Below, piece after piece: positions 8,841-17,958 of a stretch of 64,000 nucleotides of DNA. Both the position numbers and the translations under genes were made by a program. Below the pieces are notes generated by a model. That model did no database searches. It was not told the origin of the DNA and worked only from the letters and a program-made list of their open reading frames with translations. Source of the stretch: an uncultured Clostridia bacterium (GTDB lineage Bacteria > Bacillota > Clostridia > Christensenellales > Borkfalkiaceae); assembly GCA_947626105.1 (NCBI GenBank), contig CANQQY010000007.1, positions 1 through 64,000 on the forward strand, written 5' to 3'. Positions within the stretch are counted from its first letter, which is position 1; each line of letters starts with the position of its first letter.

Positions 8841-9128
8841 TTAAGAGAGATACACGGTCTGCCCGATATAGAGGGCGGACGTGCCGTTGATCCTTTCGAA
8901 CTGCTCCTCCGAACCGCAGAGGAGCGCCTTTCTCTCGCCGCCCCGCACGCAATACGCATTGCCGCGGGGCGCGGGAACGGAGAGCACCTGCCCCGCCCAA
9001 ATCTCTCCGCAGAGGGCGTTTTCTTTGCACAGAAGAGGCAGGGGGACGCGGAAGGCTTGAGCGATGATCGCGAGCGTCTGCCCCCCCTTGACGCGGTAAA
9101 AGGCGGGGCGGGAAGAGATAAGTTCCAT
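8841..9128 (-). CDS. Small LysM-domain protein
   Basis: A protein of about 95 residues, from MELISSRPAF to TVYLS. It contains a LysM-like unit (FYRVKGGQTLAIIAQAF, about residues 10-26; later WAGQVLSVPA) and possibly a second one (YCVRGGER to LYIGQTVYLS). LysM modules bind peptidoglycan or chitin-like glycans and often occur in spore or wall proteins. No signal peptide is visible. Either the ATG at 9128 or the one at 9152 may be the start; neither has a good ribosome-binding site. It is divergent from the flippase at 9183 and lies ahead of the unknown gene at 8122. Confidence 0.65.
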   Translation of the reverse strand: MELISSRPAFYRVKGGQTLAIIAQAFRVPLPLLCKENALCGEIWAGQVLSVPAPRGNAYCVRGGERKALLCGSEEQFERINGTSALYIGQTVYLS

Positions 9129-9182
9129 GCGCCATTCTATGCGCGCGCTCATAAATCGGTGACAAAAACAATAGAATACAAC

Positions 9183-10691
9183 ATGAACTTGTACCGTACG
9201 GCGGCGGTCGTCACCGTCTTTTCCGCGCTCGAACACGGGCTCGGATTCCTCTACCGCATCATTCTCTCCCGCACCCTCGGGCCCGAGGGCTTGGGGATCT
9301 ACCAAGTCTCCCTGACGGTCTTCGCCGTCTTTCTTACGGTCTGCTCCTCGGGGCTCCCCATCACTTTGTCCCGCGTGATCTCCAAGCACCGCGCACACCG
9401 TTACAAGCGGGGAGAGTATGCCGCGACGACTGCCGCCATGCTCATCACCCTGCTTTTCAGCGTGCCGCTCACGATCCTCTTGTTCCTTTTGAGAAAACCC
9501 TTCTCGAACGTCTTTTCCGATCCGAGATGCGCCGACGTCTTTTATATCTTCCTCATGGGACTTTCCTTTACGTCGGTATACGCCATTATCCGCGGAAGTT
9601 TTTGGGGGAATAAACGCTTTTTTGCCTATTCCCTCATTGAGCTCATCGAGGAGATCGTGATGATCTTCGTCGGCGTGCTCCTTCTCATCGTATTCTCGAC
9701 GGGGGCGGCGGACGTCAACAAGGCGGCGATCGCCGTGCTCATCTCCTATCTTTGCTCCTTTACGATCGCCTCCGTCTACTTTTTCGTGCGGGGCGGGCGG
9801 CTCGCGTCGCCGCGCGGGGAAATGCTTCCCCTTCTGAAAGCCTCCCTGCCCGTCACGGCGATGCGCACTTCCTCCTCGCTCATGTCCTCTTTGATCTCCG
9901 TCCTCTTCCCCATGCGTCTCATGGCGGCGGGATACTCCTCCGCACGCGCCATGGCGGAATACGGCGTCGTCTACGGCATGGTAATGCCCGTGCTCATGAT
10001 CCCCTCTTCGCTCATCGGTTCCATCGCCCTCGTGCTCGTGCCGGAGCTTTCGGAATGCTTCTATAAGGGGGAAAAGGAGAAAGTCTCCGCGCTCGTCGAA
10101 AAGGCGCTCAATGCGACGCTCCTCATCGCCTGCATGCTCATCCCCTTCTTTATCGCCTGCGGCGAGGGCGTGGGCGTTCTGCTCTACTCCAATGCCGAGA
10201 GCGGGAAAATGATCGTGAGAAGCGCGCTCATCCTCATTCCCATGAGCCTCACGATGATCTCCACGAGCCTTCTCAACTCCCTCGGCTGCGAACGGCAGAC
10301 CCTCATCGTCTTTATGCTCGGGTCTCTTTCGATGCTCCTCTGCGTCTGGATCCTGCCGCAATTTCTCGGAAGCGGGGCGCTCATCGTCGGCATGGCGTGC
10401 GACTATTTGCTCTGCGCCCTCTTCTCCCTCTTTTTGTTGCAAAAAAAGACGGGAAAACTGCGTTCGGGCAAATATATCCTGAAACTTGCCCTTGCGACGT
10501 TTCCCGTCACCGTTTGCGGCGTGCTTTTGCGCATGTTCCTCATGCGGTATTTGAGTTATGTTCCCGCGCTTACGATCACGATCCTTGTACTGCTCGCGCT
10601 GGAAGCGGCCGTTCTGACCCTCTTCAAACTGTTCGATCTCCGCGCCTTCTTCCTGAAATTTTTGCCGAAGAAAAAACTCAAAGCTATGTAA
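9183..10691 (+). CDS. SpoVB/MurJ-like polysaccharide flippase (MATE-fold)
   Basis: A 502-residue membrane protein of the polysaccharide-transport (SpoVB/RfbX) family, with about 14 hydrophobic segments. The N-terminus (SALEHGLGFLYRIILSRTLGPEGLGIYQ, split around residues 10-37) is the typical SpoVB signature. Members translocate lipid-linked saccharides across the membrane; SpoVB acts in spore cortex synthesis in Bacillus. It could serve cortex or wall synthesis, separate from the Wzx at 11028. No ribosome-binding site precedes ATG 9183, but TAGAAT lies six bases upstream, so a leaderless transcript is possible. It ends beside dispersed repeats and is convergent with the polysaccharide operon. 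Confidence 0.85.
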   Translation: MNLYRTAAVVTVFSALEHGLGFLYRIILSRTLGPEGLGIYQVSLTVFAVFLTVCSSGLPITLSRVISKHRAHRYKRGEYAATTAAMLITLLFSVPLTILLFLLRKPFSNVFSDPRCADVFYIFLMGLSFTSVYAIIRGSFWGNKRFFAYSLIELIEEIVMIFVGVLLLIVFSTGAADVNKAAIAVLISYLCSFTIASVYFFVRGGRLASPRGEMLPLLKASLPVTAMRTSSSLMSSLISVLFPMRLMAAGYSSARAMAEYGVVYGMVMPVLMIPSSLIGSIALVLVPELSECFYKGEKEKVSALVEKALNATLLIACMLIPFFIACGEGVGVLLYSNAESGKMIVRSALILIPMSLTMISTSLLNSLGCERQTLIVFMLGSLSMLLCVWILPQFLGSGALIVGMACDYLLCALFSLFLLQKKTGKLRSGKYILKLALATFPVTVCGVLLRMFLMRYLSYVPALTITILVLLALEAAVLTLFKLFDLRAFFLKFLPKKKLKAM

Positions 10692-11027
10692 CAATGATTC
10701 TCCAAAGCGGAACGCGGTGGATAACGCGGATGCCTCTCGCTTCCCCTCTTAGGGGAAGTGGCGAACATCGTGAGCCAAAGGGGTTTCTAAAACCCCTCAG
10801 TCACCTGCGGCGACAGCTCCCCTAAAAGGGGCGCCAAGGCAACCCCCACCTGTCGCGCTACGCGCGCCACCTCTCTCACGCGGATAGAGACCCGCGTTCG
10901 GTCACCGTTCGCGCGAAATAATGCGCTCACTCCTGTCGCAACGCGCCAAAGATTATCAATCTTTGGCAGAACGCGTTGCTCCACCCCTTCAAAGGGGGCG
11001 GGTCCCCCTAAAAGGGGAGCCGATTCG
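10692..11027. repeat. Family A and B repeats between two convergent flippase genes
   Basis: Family A occupies about 10789-10840. Family B (about 10845-11020) runs from acccccacctgtcgcgc through cggtcaccgttcgcgcg and caacgcgccaaagatt to gttgctccaccccttc. Family B recurs at 31255-31430, 32985-33200, 40826-40960, 44625-44750 and 51670-51835, in either orientation. No gene is present. Confidence 0.7.
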
Positions 11028-12539
11028 TTATTTTTGTTCTTCCGTCTTATCGGGCTCCTCCGCCTCTGCGGTCTCTTCCGCGGGCGCGGGGGAGCTCTTG
11101 CGTTTCAGCATGCCGGCCGCCTTACGGATGAGGTCGATGAGGAAGGGATCGCGCATGAGAAGGAGCGCAAGAAAATAGATCGCAACGCCCGACGCGATGA
11201 GCACGGCGAGGCTCCACACGGCGGCAGGCATGAGATATTTGAGCCCGAAGAGTGCGCCGCCCATCACAATGCCGCCGATCCAATACCGCCACGAACAGGA
11301 AAAGACGGGGCGAAGAGAAAACAGCTTTGTCTTGTAGATATAGAGAAAGCCCGTGAGCGTCACGGCGAATTCCGCGACGGCGGAGGCGACCGCCGCCCCC
11401 ACGGAGGCATACAGGGGGATCAAAACCATATTGAGCGCAAAGTTGACGACCGCCCCCACCGCCACCGTAAGCGTCAGGATCTTTTCCTTGCCGATCGACA
11501 CGAACAGCTGGATCCCGTTGACGTTGGAGAGCCCGATAAAGACGGTAAGCGTACTGAAAATGGGAAGAAGAATGGCGCATTTCTCATATCCCGCCCCATA
11601 GTAGACGGGCGTAAAGACGCTTGCGATCGAAATGAATCCGAACATGATTGGGATCGCCATCATCCAGACATAGCGATAGGAATTGTAGAGATAATATTTT
11701 ACCTTTTCCATATCCCCTGCCTTGTATCTTCCCGCGATGCGGGGGATCATGACGACGCCGAGCGCGGTGACCGCCGTAATCGCGATCTTTACGATCTTTT
11801 CCGCCTGTTCGTAGTAGCCGTTTTCATTGTACCCGTCCGAAAACCAGCCGATCATGGATTTATCGAGCACCGTGTAGACCTGCGTCGCAACGGTGGGAAT
11901 GAAGAGCATGAGAACGGATCTCATGTCGCGGAACGGGTTGAGCCCCTTCACGCGGACGAGATATTTGGGCAGATACAGCCAAAGGGAGAGGTTTCCGAGG
12001 ACGGTGAAGGCGGTCATGAAGATCACATAGAGAACAAGATCGTCCTCGCCCTTTACAAAGACAAAGATCGCAATGACGCATGCGAGGCGGAAGAGAATGC
12101 TGCGCAGCGCCGTCTTGCCGAATTCTTCGAGCCCTTGCAAAAACCACGTGACGTCGAAAGCAACATTGATGATGTTGAGGGAGAGAATGAGCGTGATGAT
12201 GAAATTCTCCCGCGCGAACAAAAAGGCGTACCCGATATACGCGCCGAGCGTCACGGCGGACGTCATGAGGCGGAGAAGAAAGATCTCCCAAAAGGCGCGG
12301 CTGCGCCCCTCTTTATCCTCCTGCACATAGCTGATGGCGCGCTGCCCGAACGTCGTCGTTCCGAGCACGGCAACGAGCACGAAATATGCCGCCATGGAGT
12401 CCGCATAGCTGTAAAGCCCCACGCTGCCCGCGCCGAGAACGCGGGAAATATAGGGCGTCACAACGAGAGGCGACACCAACATCGTCACTTGGTAGATCAG
12501 ATTATAGATGAAGTTTTTCTTGATGCTTTTGTTTGCCAT
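11028..12539 (-). CDS. wzx: Wzx-type lipid-linked oligosaccharide flippase
   Basis: A 503-residue membrane protein with about 12-14 helices, starting MANKSIKKNFIYNLIYQV, typical of capsule and O-unit flippases. It should move the undecaprenyl-linked repeat unit, finished by the upstream glycosyltransferases, to the outer face for polymerisation by Wzy. The C-terminus is a charged, Ala/Glu-rich cytoplasmic tail (from about residue 480). It is the last gene of the nine-gene operon, starting six bases after wzy. Confidence 0.92.
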   Translation of the reverse strand: MANKSIKKNFIYNLIYQVTMLVSPLVVTPYISRVLGAGSVGLYSYADSMAAYFVLVAVLGTTTFGQRAISYVQEDKEGRSRAFWEIFLLRLMTSAVTLGAYIGYAFLFARENFIITLILSLNIINVAFDVTWFLQGLEEFGKTALRSILFRLACVIAIFVFVKGEDDLVLYVIFMTAFTVLGNLSLWLYLPKYLVRVKGLNPFRDMRSVLMLFIPTVATQVYTVLDKSMIGWFSDGYNENGYYEQAEKIVKIAITAVTALGVVMIPRIAGRYKAGDMEKVKYYLYNSYRYVWMMAIPIMFGFISIASVFTPVYYGAGYEKCAILLPIFSTLTVFIGLSNVNGIQLFVSIGKEKILTLTVAVGAVVNFALNMVLIPLYASVGAAVASAVAEFAVTLTGFLYIYKTKLFSLRPVFSCSWRYWIGGIVMGGALFGLKYLMPAAVWSLAVLIASGVAIYFLALLLMRDPFLIDLIRKAAGMLKRKSSPAPAEETAEAEEPDKTEEQK

Positions 12540-12545
12540 AGAGAA

Positions 12546-13739
12546 TCAGACCGTTCCCGCCGCGACTGCCGATCTCGCCGCCGTGCTCTTGCGCCGTTCG
12601 GCGCGCAGCCCCATATTCAGGACGAGCAGGAACGGATTGAACCAATATTCGAAGAAGTGATGATCTACCACGCTCGTCAGGGCGACGAAAAAGAGAATGA
12701 TGGGAAGAATATGATCCCCCTCTTTGAAACTTCTCCTCGAAACGGCGGTATAGACCGCGCAGACAAACACGACCATGGCGATCCCGTATTGCAACGCGAG
12801 CGAGAGCCAGCCGCAGTCCACAAAATAGTAGCCGAGCTCCTTGTCCCACTCGGTCGTCGTGAATCCCCAGCCCTGCATCCTGACCGTCTGCCCGAAGAGG
12901 GTAAAGCCGTAATCGTTGACGGCGAGATTGCCGTAGTACAGCCTTCCCGAGAGGAGATCGTTCAGCCACACCAAAAAACGGTTATCCGGCGTATAGACGA
13001 CGTGCAAAAGGATCGAAACGACGCAGAGTACGGGGATCATAAGCCAAAGGACGGCCTGTACCCCGCGGAAGGAAAACAGCTTCGGGACATATGCCGCAAG
13101 GAGCATCGCCCACGCAAGGCAGAAGATCAAAACAAAATCCAGCCGCGCGACGCAAAAGATGAGGACAAAGAAGGAGACAAAGATCCAGAAAAAGAAGTTC
13201 CGCAGATTGTAGTTTTTCCCTTTCAGATAGGCATGGGCGAGCTCGATATAGAAGAGCGTCGCGGCGAAATCCGTCGCATAGACGTTGCCGAACGCATAGC
13301 GCGGTTTCAGCCCCGCATAAGTCACGACGTTCTCGATGGCGCCGAAGAGGCTCAAAAGGAAGAGCGCGCCGCAGATGACGCCCGCCGTGCGATAGAAAAC
13401 GCGCACGGCGTCTTTCAGGGGCACGCCGTGAACGCCGACGATCAGAACCGCAATGTCCACAAGGTTAGAATGGCGGTTGAAGGCGATCATCAGGGCGACC
13501 GCGCAGGCAAAGATCACATAACGGAGAAAGGTATGTTTGTAATAGTGATCCTGCGTACAGATCTTTACGGCGATGGGGATCAGGGCGGCAATGCGCAGGA
13601 TATATCTGAAAAAGAACCCGTCCGTCCCGATTATGACGGAGAGCGTCGACGCCGAAAGGAGCGACCGCACGAGCATGAGGATATAAGAAGCATAGAACAG
13701 CTTCTTCCCCAATTCCGTTGTGCGGTCAAGCGTCTGCAT
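12546..13739 (-). CDS. wzy: Wzy-type repeat-unit polymerase
   Basis: A 397-residue integral membrane protein with about 10-12 hydrophobic segments and one long extracytoplasmic loop (about residues 250-305; contains SGRLYYGNLAVNDYG and VDCGWLSLALQYG). This is the layout of Wzy/O-antigen polymerases, whose primary sequences vary strongly. It should join repeat units at the outer face of the membrane. The call rests on topology and on its place between glf and wzx; a different O-antigen-ligase-family protein is possible. Confidence 0.82.
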   Translation of the reverse strand: MQTLDRTTELGKKLFYASYILMLVRSLLSASTLSVIIGTDGFFFRYILRIAALIPIAVKICTQDHYYKHTFLRYVIFACAVALMIAFNRHSNLVDIAVLIVGVHGVPLKDAVRVFYRTAGVICGALFLLSLFGAIENVVTYAGLKPRYAFGNVYATDFAATLFYIELAHAYLKGKNYNLRNFFFWIFVSFFVLIFCVARLDFVLIFCLAWAMLLAAYVPKLFSFRGVQAVLWLMIPVLCVVSILLHVVYTPDNRFLVWLNDLLSGRLYYGNLAVNDYGFTLFGQTVRMQGWGFTTTEWDKELGYYFVDCGWLSLALQYGIAMVVFVCAVYTAVSRRSFKEGDHILPIILFFVALTSVVDHHFFEYWFNPFLLVLNMGLRAERRKSTAARSAVAAGTV

Positions 13740-13756
13740 CCCCTCTTTCTCCCTTT

Positions 13757-14854
13757 TTACAGTGTTTTCAGCGCTTCGAACGCGCTCAGAATCACGTCGT
13801 CCATGTCGAAATATTTATACTGCCCGAGCCGTCCGCCGAACACGACGTTTTGCTCTTTGTCCGCAAGCGCCCTGTATTTTGCGTAAAGTGCGCCGTTCCT
13901 TTCGTCGTTGACGGGATAATAGGGCTCGTCGCCCGGTTTCCATGCCGAAGAATATTCCCGCGAGATGACGGTTTTCGGCTGCGTCCCGAATTCGAAATGT
14001 TTGTGCTCGATGATGCGGGTATAGGGCACTTCCGCCGCCGTGTAGTTGACGACCGCGTTACCCTGAAAGTTTTGAATGTCCAAAACTTCCGTCTCGAACC
14101 GCACGGAGCGGTATTCGAGGGGCCCGTAAATATAGTCGAAATAGCGGTCGATCGCGCCCGTATAGATCACCTTCTCCGCCGCCGCCGAAAGTTCGCTCTT
14201 ATGGTCGAAAAAGTCGCAATTGAGCCTTACTTCCACCCCTTTGAGCATGTTTTCGATCATCTTCGTATAGCCGCCTACGGGGATCCCCTGATAGCGGTCG
14301 CTGAAATAATTGTTGTCGAAGGTGAACCGTACGGGCAGACGCTTGATGATGAATGCGGGAAGTTCGCTGCACTTCTTCCCCCACTGCTTTTCGGTATATC
14401 CCTTGACGAGCTTTTCGTAGACGGTCTTGCCGACGAGGTTGATCGCCTGCTCTTCGAGGTTTTTGGGATTTTCCACATAGGATTCCCCGCGCTCCTTTGC
14501 GATGCGCGCCTCCGCCTCTGCGGGCGTAAAGACGTCGGGCCAGAGCTTGGTGAAGGTATTCATGTTGAAGGGCAGATTGTAACACTCCCCATGATAGCGC
14601 GCAACGGGGCTGTTGACGTAGTTATTGAATTCCGCAAACTTGTTGACGTATTCCCAGACCGCCTTGTCCGAGGTGTGTAAAATATGCGCGCCGTAGCGGT
14701 GAACGTTGATCCCCTCGACGCTTTCCGTATAGACGTTCCCGCCGATGTGCGGACGTTTTTCGACGACGAGGCACTGTTTGCCCCGCTTTGTGAGCTCATG
14801 GGCGCACACCGCGCCGTACAGTCCGCTCCCGACGATGAGATAGTCGTATTTCAT
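13757..14854 (-). CDS. glf: UDP-galactopyranose mutase
   Basis: A 365-residue flavoenzyme that interconverts UDP-galactopyranose and UDP-galactofuranose. The FAD-binding N-terminus is YLIVGSGLYGAVCAHEL (5-21) with VVEKRPHIGGN (29-39). Further family motifs are HRYGAHILHT (52-61) and PVARYHGECYNLPFN (84-98). Length matches the family. It shows that the polymer made by this cluster contains galactofuranose, in keeping with the galactofuranosyltransferase-like gene directly upstream (one base between them). Confidence 0.96.
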   Translation of the reverse strand: MKYDYLIVGSGLYGAVCAHELTKRGKQCLVVEKRPHIGGNVYTESVEGINVHRYGAHILHTSDKAVWEYVNKFAEFNNYVNSPVARYHGECYNLPFNMNTFTKLWPDVFTPAEAEARIAKERGESYVENPKNLEEQAINLVGKTVYEKLVKGYTEKQWGKKCSELPAFIIKRLPVRFTFDNNYFSDRYQGIPVGGYTKMIENMLKGVEVRLNCDFFDHKSELSAAAEKVIYTGAIDRYFDYIYGPLEYRSVRFETEVLDIQNFQGNAVVNYTAAEVPYTRIIEHKHFEFGTQPKTVISREYSSAWKPGDEPYYPVNDERNGALYAKYRALADKEQNVVFGGRLGQYKYFDMDDVILSAFEALKTL

Positions 14855-14855
14855 T

Positions 14856-15935
14856 TCAAATCTCCTTTTCGAACGCGTTCTTCAAAGCCTTTTCGGTGAA
14901 ATAACCTTTCCGCAGGAGCGCCCCGACCGCAGCGGCATTTGCGCATAGCTGCCGATACCGCTCTTCGCTCATGGATGACGTTATGGCGGGAAGTTCCGCC
15001 AAATCGCTCACCGGAATGCCGCAGTCGTGTTCGGTGACAAACTCTGCGAGCGCCGCTTCTTTCCAAATGATGACGGGCATTCCGCAGGCGAGATACAACG
15101 AGCACTTATGCGGATCGTTATAGCGAAGATATTCCCCATAGCTTCCGGAACATGTCGCCGTCGTTTCGCCATCCCAGACAAGTCCGAAAGAGCCCTCCAT
15201 GATGAGGGGGAGCTCATCGGGCGGGAATGCCCCCGCATAATGCACGCTGTTGCCCTTCCCCTCAAAATACGGACCGTACAAATTCCATTGCACCGTTTCG
15301 GGAAGAGAATAGGCGTATCTCGCTTTATCAGGCGAGAGATTCCCCGCGACTACAATGGGGTCGGTCGGCAAAGCATGCCGTTCGTTTGCCCGCTTTTCGA
15401 GCGCCTCGCCGGCAAGATAATCGAAGATCCCGAGGGAAACAAATTTCGCGTTCAGTTCGCCGCGAAGCAGGGCGGCCATTTTTTCGTTATGTACGATCAG
15501 AATATCCGCAAACCGGAGCGTCTTTTTTTCGATCTTCTCTTTGAGCTTCGCCCGCACGCCCGAAGCGGAAACGCGGAACCAGTTCACATCATGCGCCAAT
15601 ATGACGAGCGTAACGCCCCGCTTTTTCAGGCGGCGGAAGATTTTATTCTGTTTCAAAAAACAGACCAATAACGGATATTGCAGAACGAGCGTATCCCCCG
15701 CACGGAGCGGACTCGTCGCGCGGCGCCACGCACGGTATGTCGCCCCGTGCCTCGCAAGTTTATGCAAGATCCCGCCCGTTCTGTCCGCCGTAAGCGGAAT
15801 ATCGACGGGCGTTTCCGCGATCCGGGAAAGCACGGTATCCACGTCCACACGCGGTTTGAACGCCGCCGTTTTTCTATGGGCGCTTTCCAGCGCCTTGCTC
15901 GCACTGTCTGCGGTTTCTCTGATATAATAAATCAT
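14856..15935 (-). CDS. Glycosyltransferase, likely galactofuranosyltransferase
   Basis: A 359-residue cytoplasmic GT-B-like enzyme. Visible features are a YPLLVCFLKQNKIFRRL segment (about 90-106), LVILAHDVNWFR (about 110-121), VHNEKMAALL (about 150-159), and a C-terminal donor-site region with GLVWDGETTATCSGSYGEY and NDPHKCSLYLACGMPVI. These resemble beta-1,6-galactofuranosyltransferases of lactic-acid and gut Firmicutes capsule clusters. The acceptor is unknown. It overlaps the upstream gene by four bases (ATGA), and glf follows directly, supporting UDP-galactofuranose as donor. Confidence 0.78.
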   Translation of the reverse strand: MIYYIRETADSASKALESAHRKTAAFKPRVDVDTVLSRIAETPVDIPLTADRTGGILHKLARHGATYRAWRRATSPLRAGDTLVLQYPLLVCFLKQNKIFRRLKKRGVTLVILAHDVNWFRVSASGVRAKLKEKIEKKTLRFADILIVHNEKMAALLRGELNAKFVSLGIFDYLAGEALEKRANERHALPTDPIVVAGNLSPDKARYAYSLPETVQWNLYGPYFEGKGNSVHYAGAFPPDELPLIMEGSFGLVWDGETTATCSGSYGEYLRYNDPHKCSLYLACGMPVIIWKEAALAEFVTEHDCGIPVSDLAELPAITSSMSEERYRQLCANAAAVGALLRKGYFTEKALKNAFEKEI

Positions 15936-16894
15936 AAAAACCCCTCTAAGATATGCCGATATACCGTGCCCTCGCTTAAAACCGCTTCCTCGGCTTCCTG
16001 CTCCGACATTCGGAAGATATCCGCAAACCTGTACGTGAGCTTATGGACGGGGGAATTTGCGGTGACGATATCCCAGACATCCTGCCGGAACGGTTCAAAC
16101 AGCATCGTTTGGAGAAGATCGCAGGGGCCGCGCACGGCGGGCGGAACGTCCTCCCATTCCGCGGGAAAGCGTTCGATCGCGATCTCCATAAAATCATACC
16201 AAAGAAAGTAATCCGCCAACGTCTTATGTTTTTCGAGGTAGAGATACAGGAGTTTTTGCGCGAGCAACAGAATTTTTTCGTTGCGACAGGCGCTCAAAAA
16301 CCAACTCTCCATACGGGTTGCCTGCAACGCGGCATCGTTTCCGCCGATACGGAACATGAACAGGTCGCTCTCGAGCATATATCCGGGCACTTCGCCGCTC
16401 AAAAAGACCGTCGCGTCGATCCATGTGCCGCCGTGGCGGATGAGGAGCTCGGTGCGGAGCAAATCAGAAAAAAGCGCGGGGCTGATGATCCCCGTCTCGA
16501 AACGTTCTGTAATAAATTTGGGGAATGCGGCGTACTCTGCGTAGTTTTCCCGCGTGATCACGACGATTTTTCTCTTCTCTCCCATAGTGCGGCAGACCGA
16601 ACGGTAGCACGCCTGCACGATGGGCGGGGCGTTCTCCATTCCCTGAAACCAACAGATCCAAACGGTATCGTCCTTCCCGTGATCCAAAGAGGCGTCCGCC
16701 GCCTCGATCTCATCGCCGAATGCGGAAATCTGTTTTCTGTATTTCTTGCGCAATTTTCCCATGACCTTTTTGCGCATGACCGTGCCCCAATACCTTTCCG
16801 CAACGCCGCCGAGTTTGAGCGTCGTTCCCAAGAGAAGGGAATAGGCGCCCAAATGCAATGTGGAATATTCCTTGACTCTCTTCCAAATTCCCAT
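15932..16894 (-). CDS. Capsular polysaccharide synthesis glycosyltransferase (GT32-like)
   Basis: A protein of about 320 residues of the Caps_synth/GT32-like family. The core motif DTVWICWFQGMENAPPIVQACYRS is split across about residues 75-98. It is followed by VVITRENYAEY and the acidic DXD-type region SDLLRTELLIRHGGTWIDATV. The start at 16894 has AGGGGA five bases upstream; longer in-frame forms lack a ribosome-binding site. It lies seven bases after the second GT2 gene and shares four bases with the next. Sugar specificity cannot be read from the sequence. Confidence 0.85.
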   Translation of the reverse strand: MGIWKRVKEYSTLHLGAYSLLLGTTLKLGGVAERYWGTVMRKKVMGKLRKKYRKQISAFGDEIEAADASLDHGKDDTVWICWFQGMENAPPIVQACYRSVCRTMGEKRKIVVITRENYAEYAAFPKFITERFETGIISPALFSDLLRTELLIRHGGTWIDATVFLSGEVPGYMLESDLFMFRIGGNDAALQATRMESWFLSACRNEKILLLAQKLLYLYLEKHKTLADYFLWYDFMEIAIERFPAEWEDVPPAVRGPCDLLQTMLFEPFRQDVWDIVTANSPVHKLTYRFADIFRMSEQEAEEAVLSEGTVYRHILEGFL

Positions 16895-16901
16895 ATTCCC
16901 C

Positions 16902-17957
16902 TCACGCCGCCTTTTTCCCGCGGTACCGGATCGAAGCCAGAATACGGAGCACAAAACACCAACGGCGCCGCATGCAGAAGATCACCGTCCGCCGCGCGAA
17001 AGAGAGCCCCTTCCTGCTCGGCGAGCGAAGGGTCGCCTTCACGGCGTCCTGCGCAACGAATGCCCGAAACTGCCTTTTCTTCTCACGATATTTTATCTGA
17101 TTGCACGGATGGAAAAACCCGCTGATCGCGATCGCCGACAGCATGAAGAGGTATCTGTAATCGACCGCCTTCAAAAACATCTCTTCATGGGGCATACCCG
17201 CGATCGACGAGCGCAATTTTTCAATGCAGACGACAGAGCTCGCCGCATTCTCGGCAGTAATGCGCGAAGTGAGCGAGGACGGATTGCAGACATAATGATG
17301 CGCGCAATCGTTCAGGACGACGACCCGCCGCACGGCGCCGAACAGACGGAAACTCCATTCGAAATCTTCGGCGTAATTTTTCAGCCCTTCATCGAAATAC
17401 ACCTCATGTTCCGTGAGGCAAGCGCGTCTGACGATCTTTCCGAAGGGCGAGGACAGCGGCGCGGCAAGATCCATCGTCGCAAGGCGAAGCTCTTCGCATG
17501 CGTCCCCCTCGTATAGCGTGTTTTCGCGGAGATAGGACGGCGTGGCGCAGAGGACGCTCTTGTCCCCGTATTCGCGGACCGTCCCCCATGCGACGATATC
17601 GAGCCCGTCTTTCTCCGCCGTATCGTACGCCTTTCGGAGAATGTCCCCATCGATCCAATCGTCCGCGTCCAAAAAGGAGATATATTTCCCGCGCGCCTTA
17701 ACGATCCCCAAGTTGCGCGCCGACGATACGCCGCCGTTCTCTTTGTGAAACACGCGGATCCGATCGTCCTGCGCCGCAAACTGATCGGCAAGTTTTTCTA
17801 CGCCGCTCGTCGAACCGTCGTCCACGACGACGATCTCGATGTCCGAAAGCGTCTGCTCCCGCACACTCGCAATACATTTTGCAAAATATTTTTCGGGCAC
17901 GTTGTATAGCGGCACGATGACGCTGACGAGCGGCTCCGATTGCTTTTCTTTCTCCAT
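16902..17957 (-). CDS. GT2 glycosyltransferase (copy B)
   Basis: A 351-residue GT-A transferase. It begins SVIVPLYNVPEKYF, continues with VVVDDGSTSG (about 39-48) and ENGGVSSARNLG (about 73-84), and has the metal-binding FLDADDWIDGD (about 94-104). The C-terminal third ends in a basic, aromatic stretch that may contact the membrane. It is a tandem paralogue of the gene at 17959-19014: N- and C-terminal parts are nearly the same while the middle differs, suggesting the two add different sugars or act on different acceptors. One base separates the two genes. Confidence 0.92.
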   Translation of the reverse strand: MEKEKQSEPLVSVIVPLYNVPEKYFAKCIASVREQTLSDIEIVVVDDGSTSGVEKLADQFAAQDDRIRVFHKENGGVSSARNLGIVKARGKYISFLDADDWIDGDILRKAYDTAEKDGLDIVAWGTVREYGDKSVLCATPSYLRENTLYEGDACEELRLATMDLAAPLSSPFGKIVRRACLTEHEVYFDEGLKNYAEDFEWSFRLFGAVRRVVVLNDCAHHYVCNPSSLTSRITAENAASSVVCIEKLRSSIAGMPHEEMFLKAVDYRYLFMLSAIAISGFFHPCNQIKYREKKRQFRAFVAQDAVKATLRSPSRKGLSFARRTVIFCMRRRWCFVLRILASIRYRGKKAA

Positions 17958-17958
17958 A

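Noticed and set aside
11034-13886. Rightward open frame of 950 codons
   Set aside because: It lies antisense to wzx and wzy, is dominated by Arg, Asp, Glu and His as expected from a mirror frame of high-GC membrane genes, and has no ribosome-binding site.
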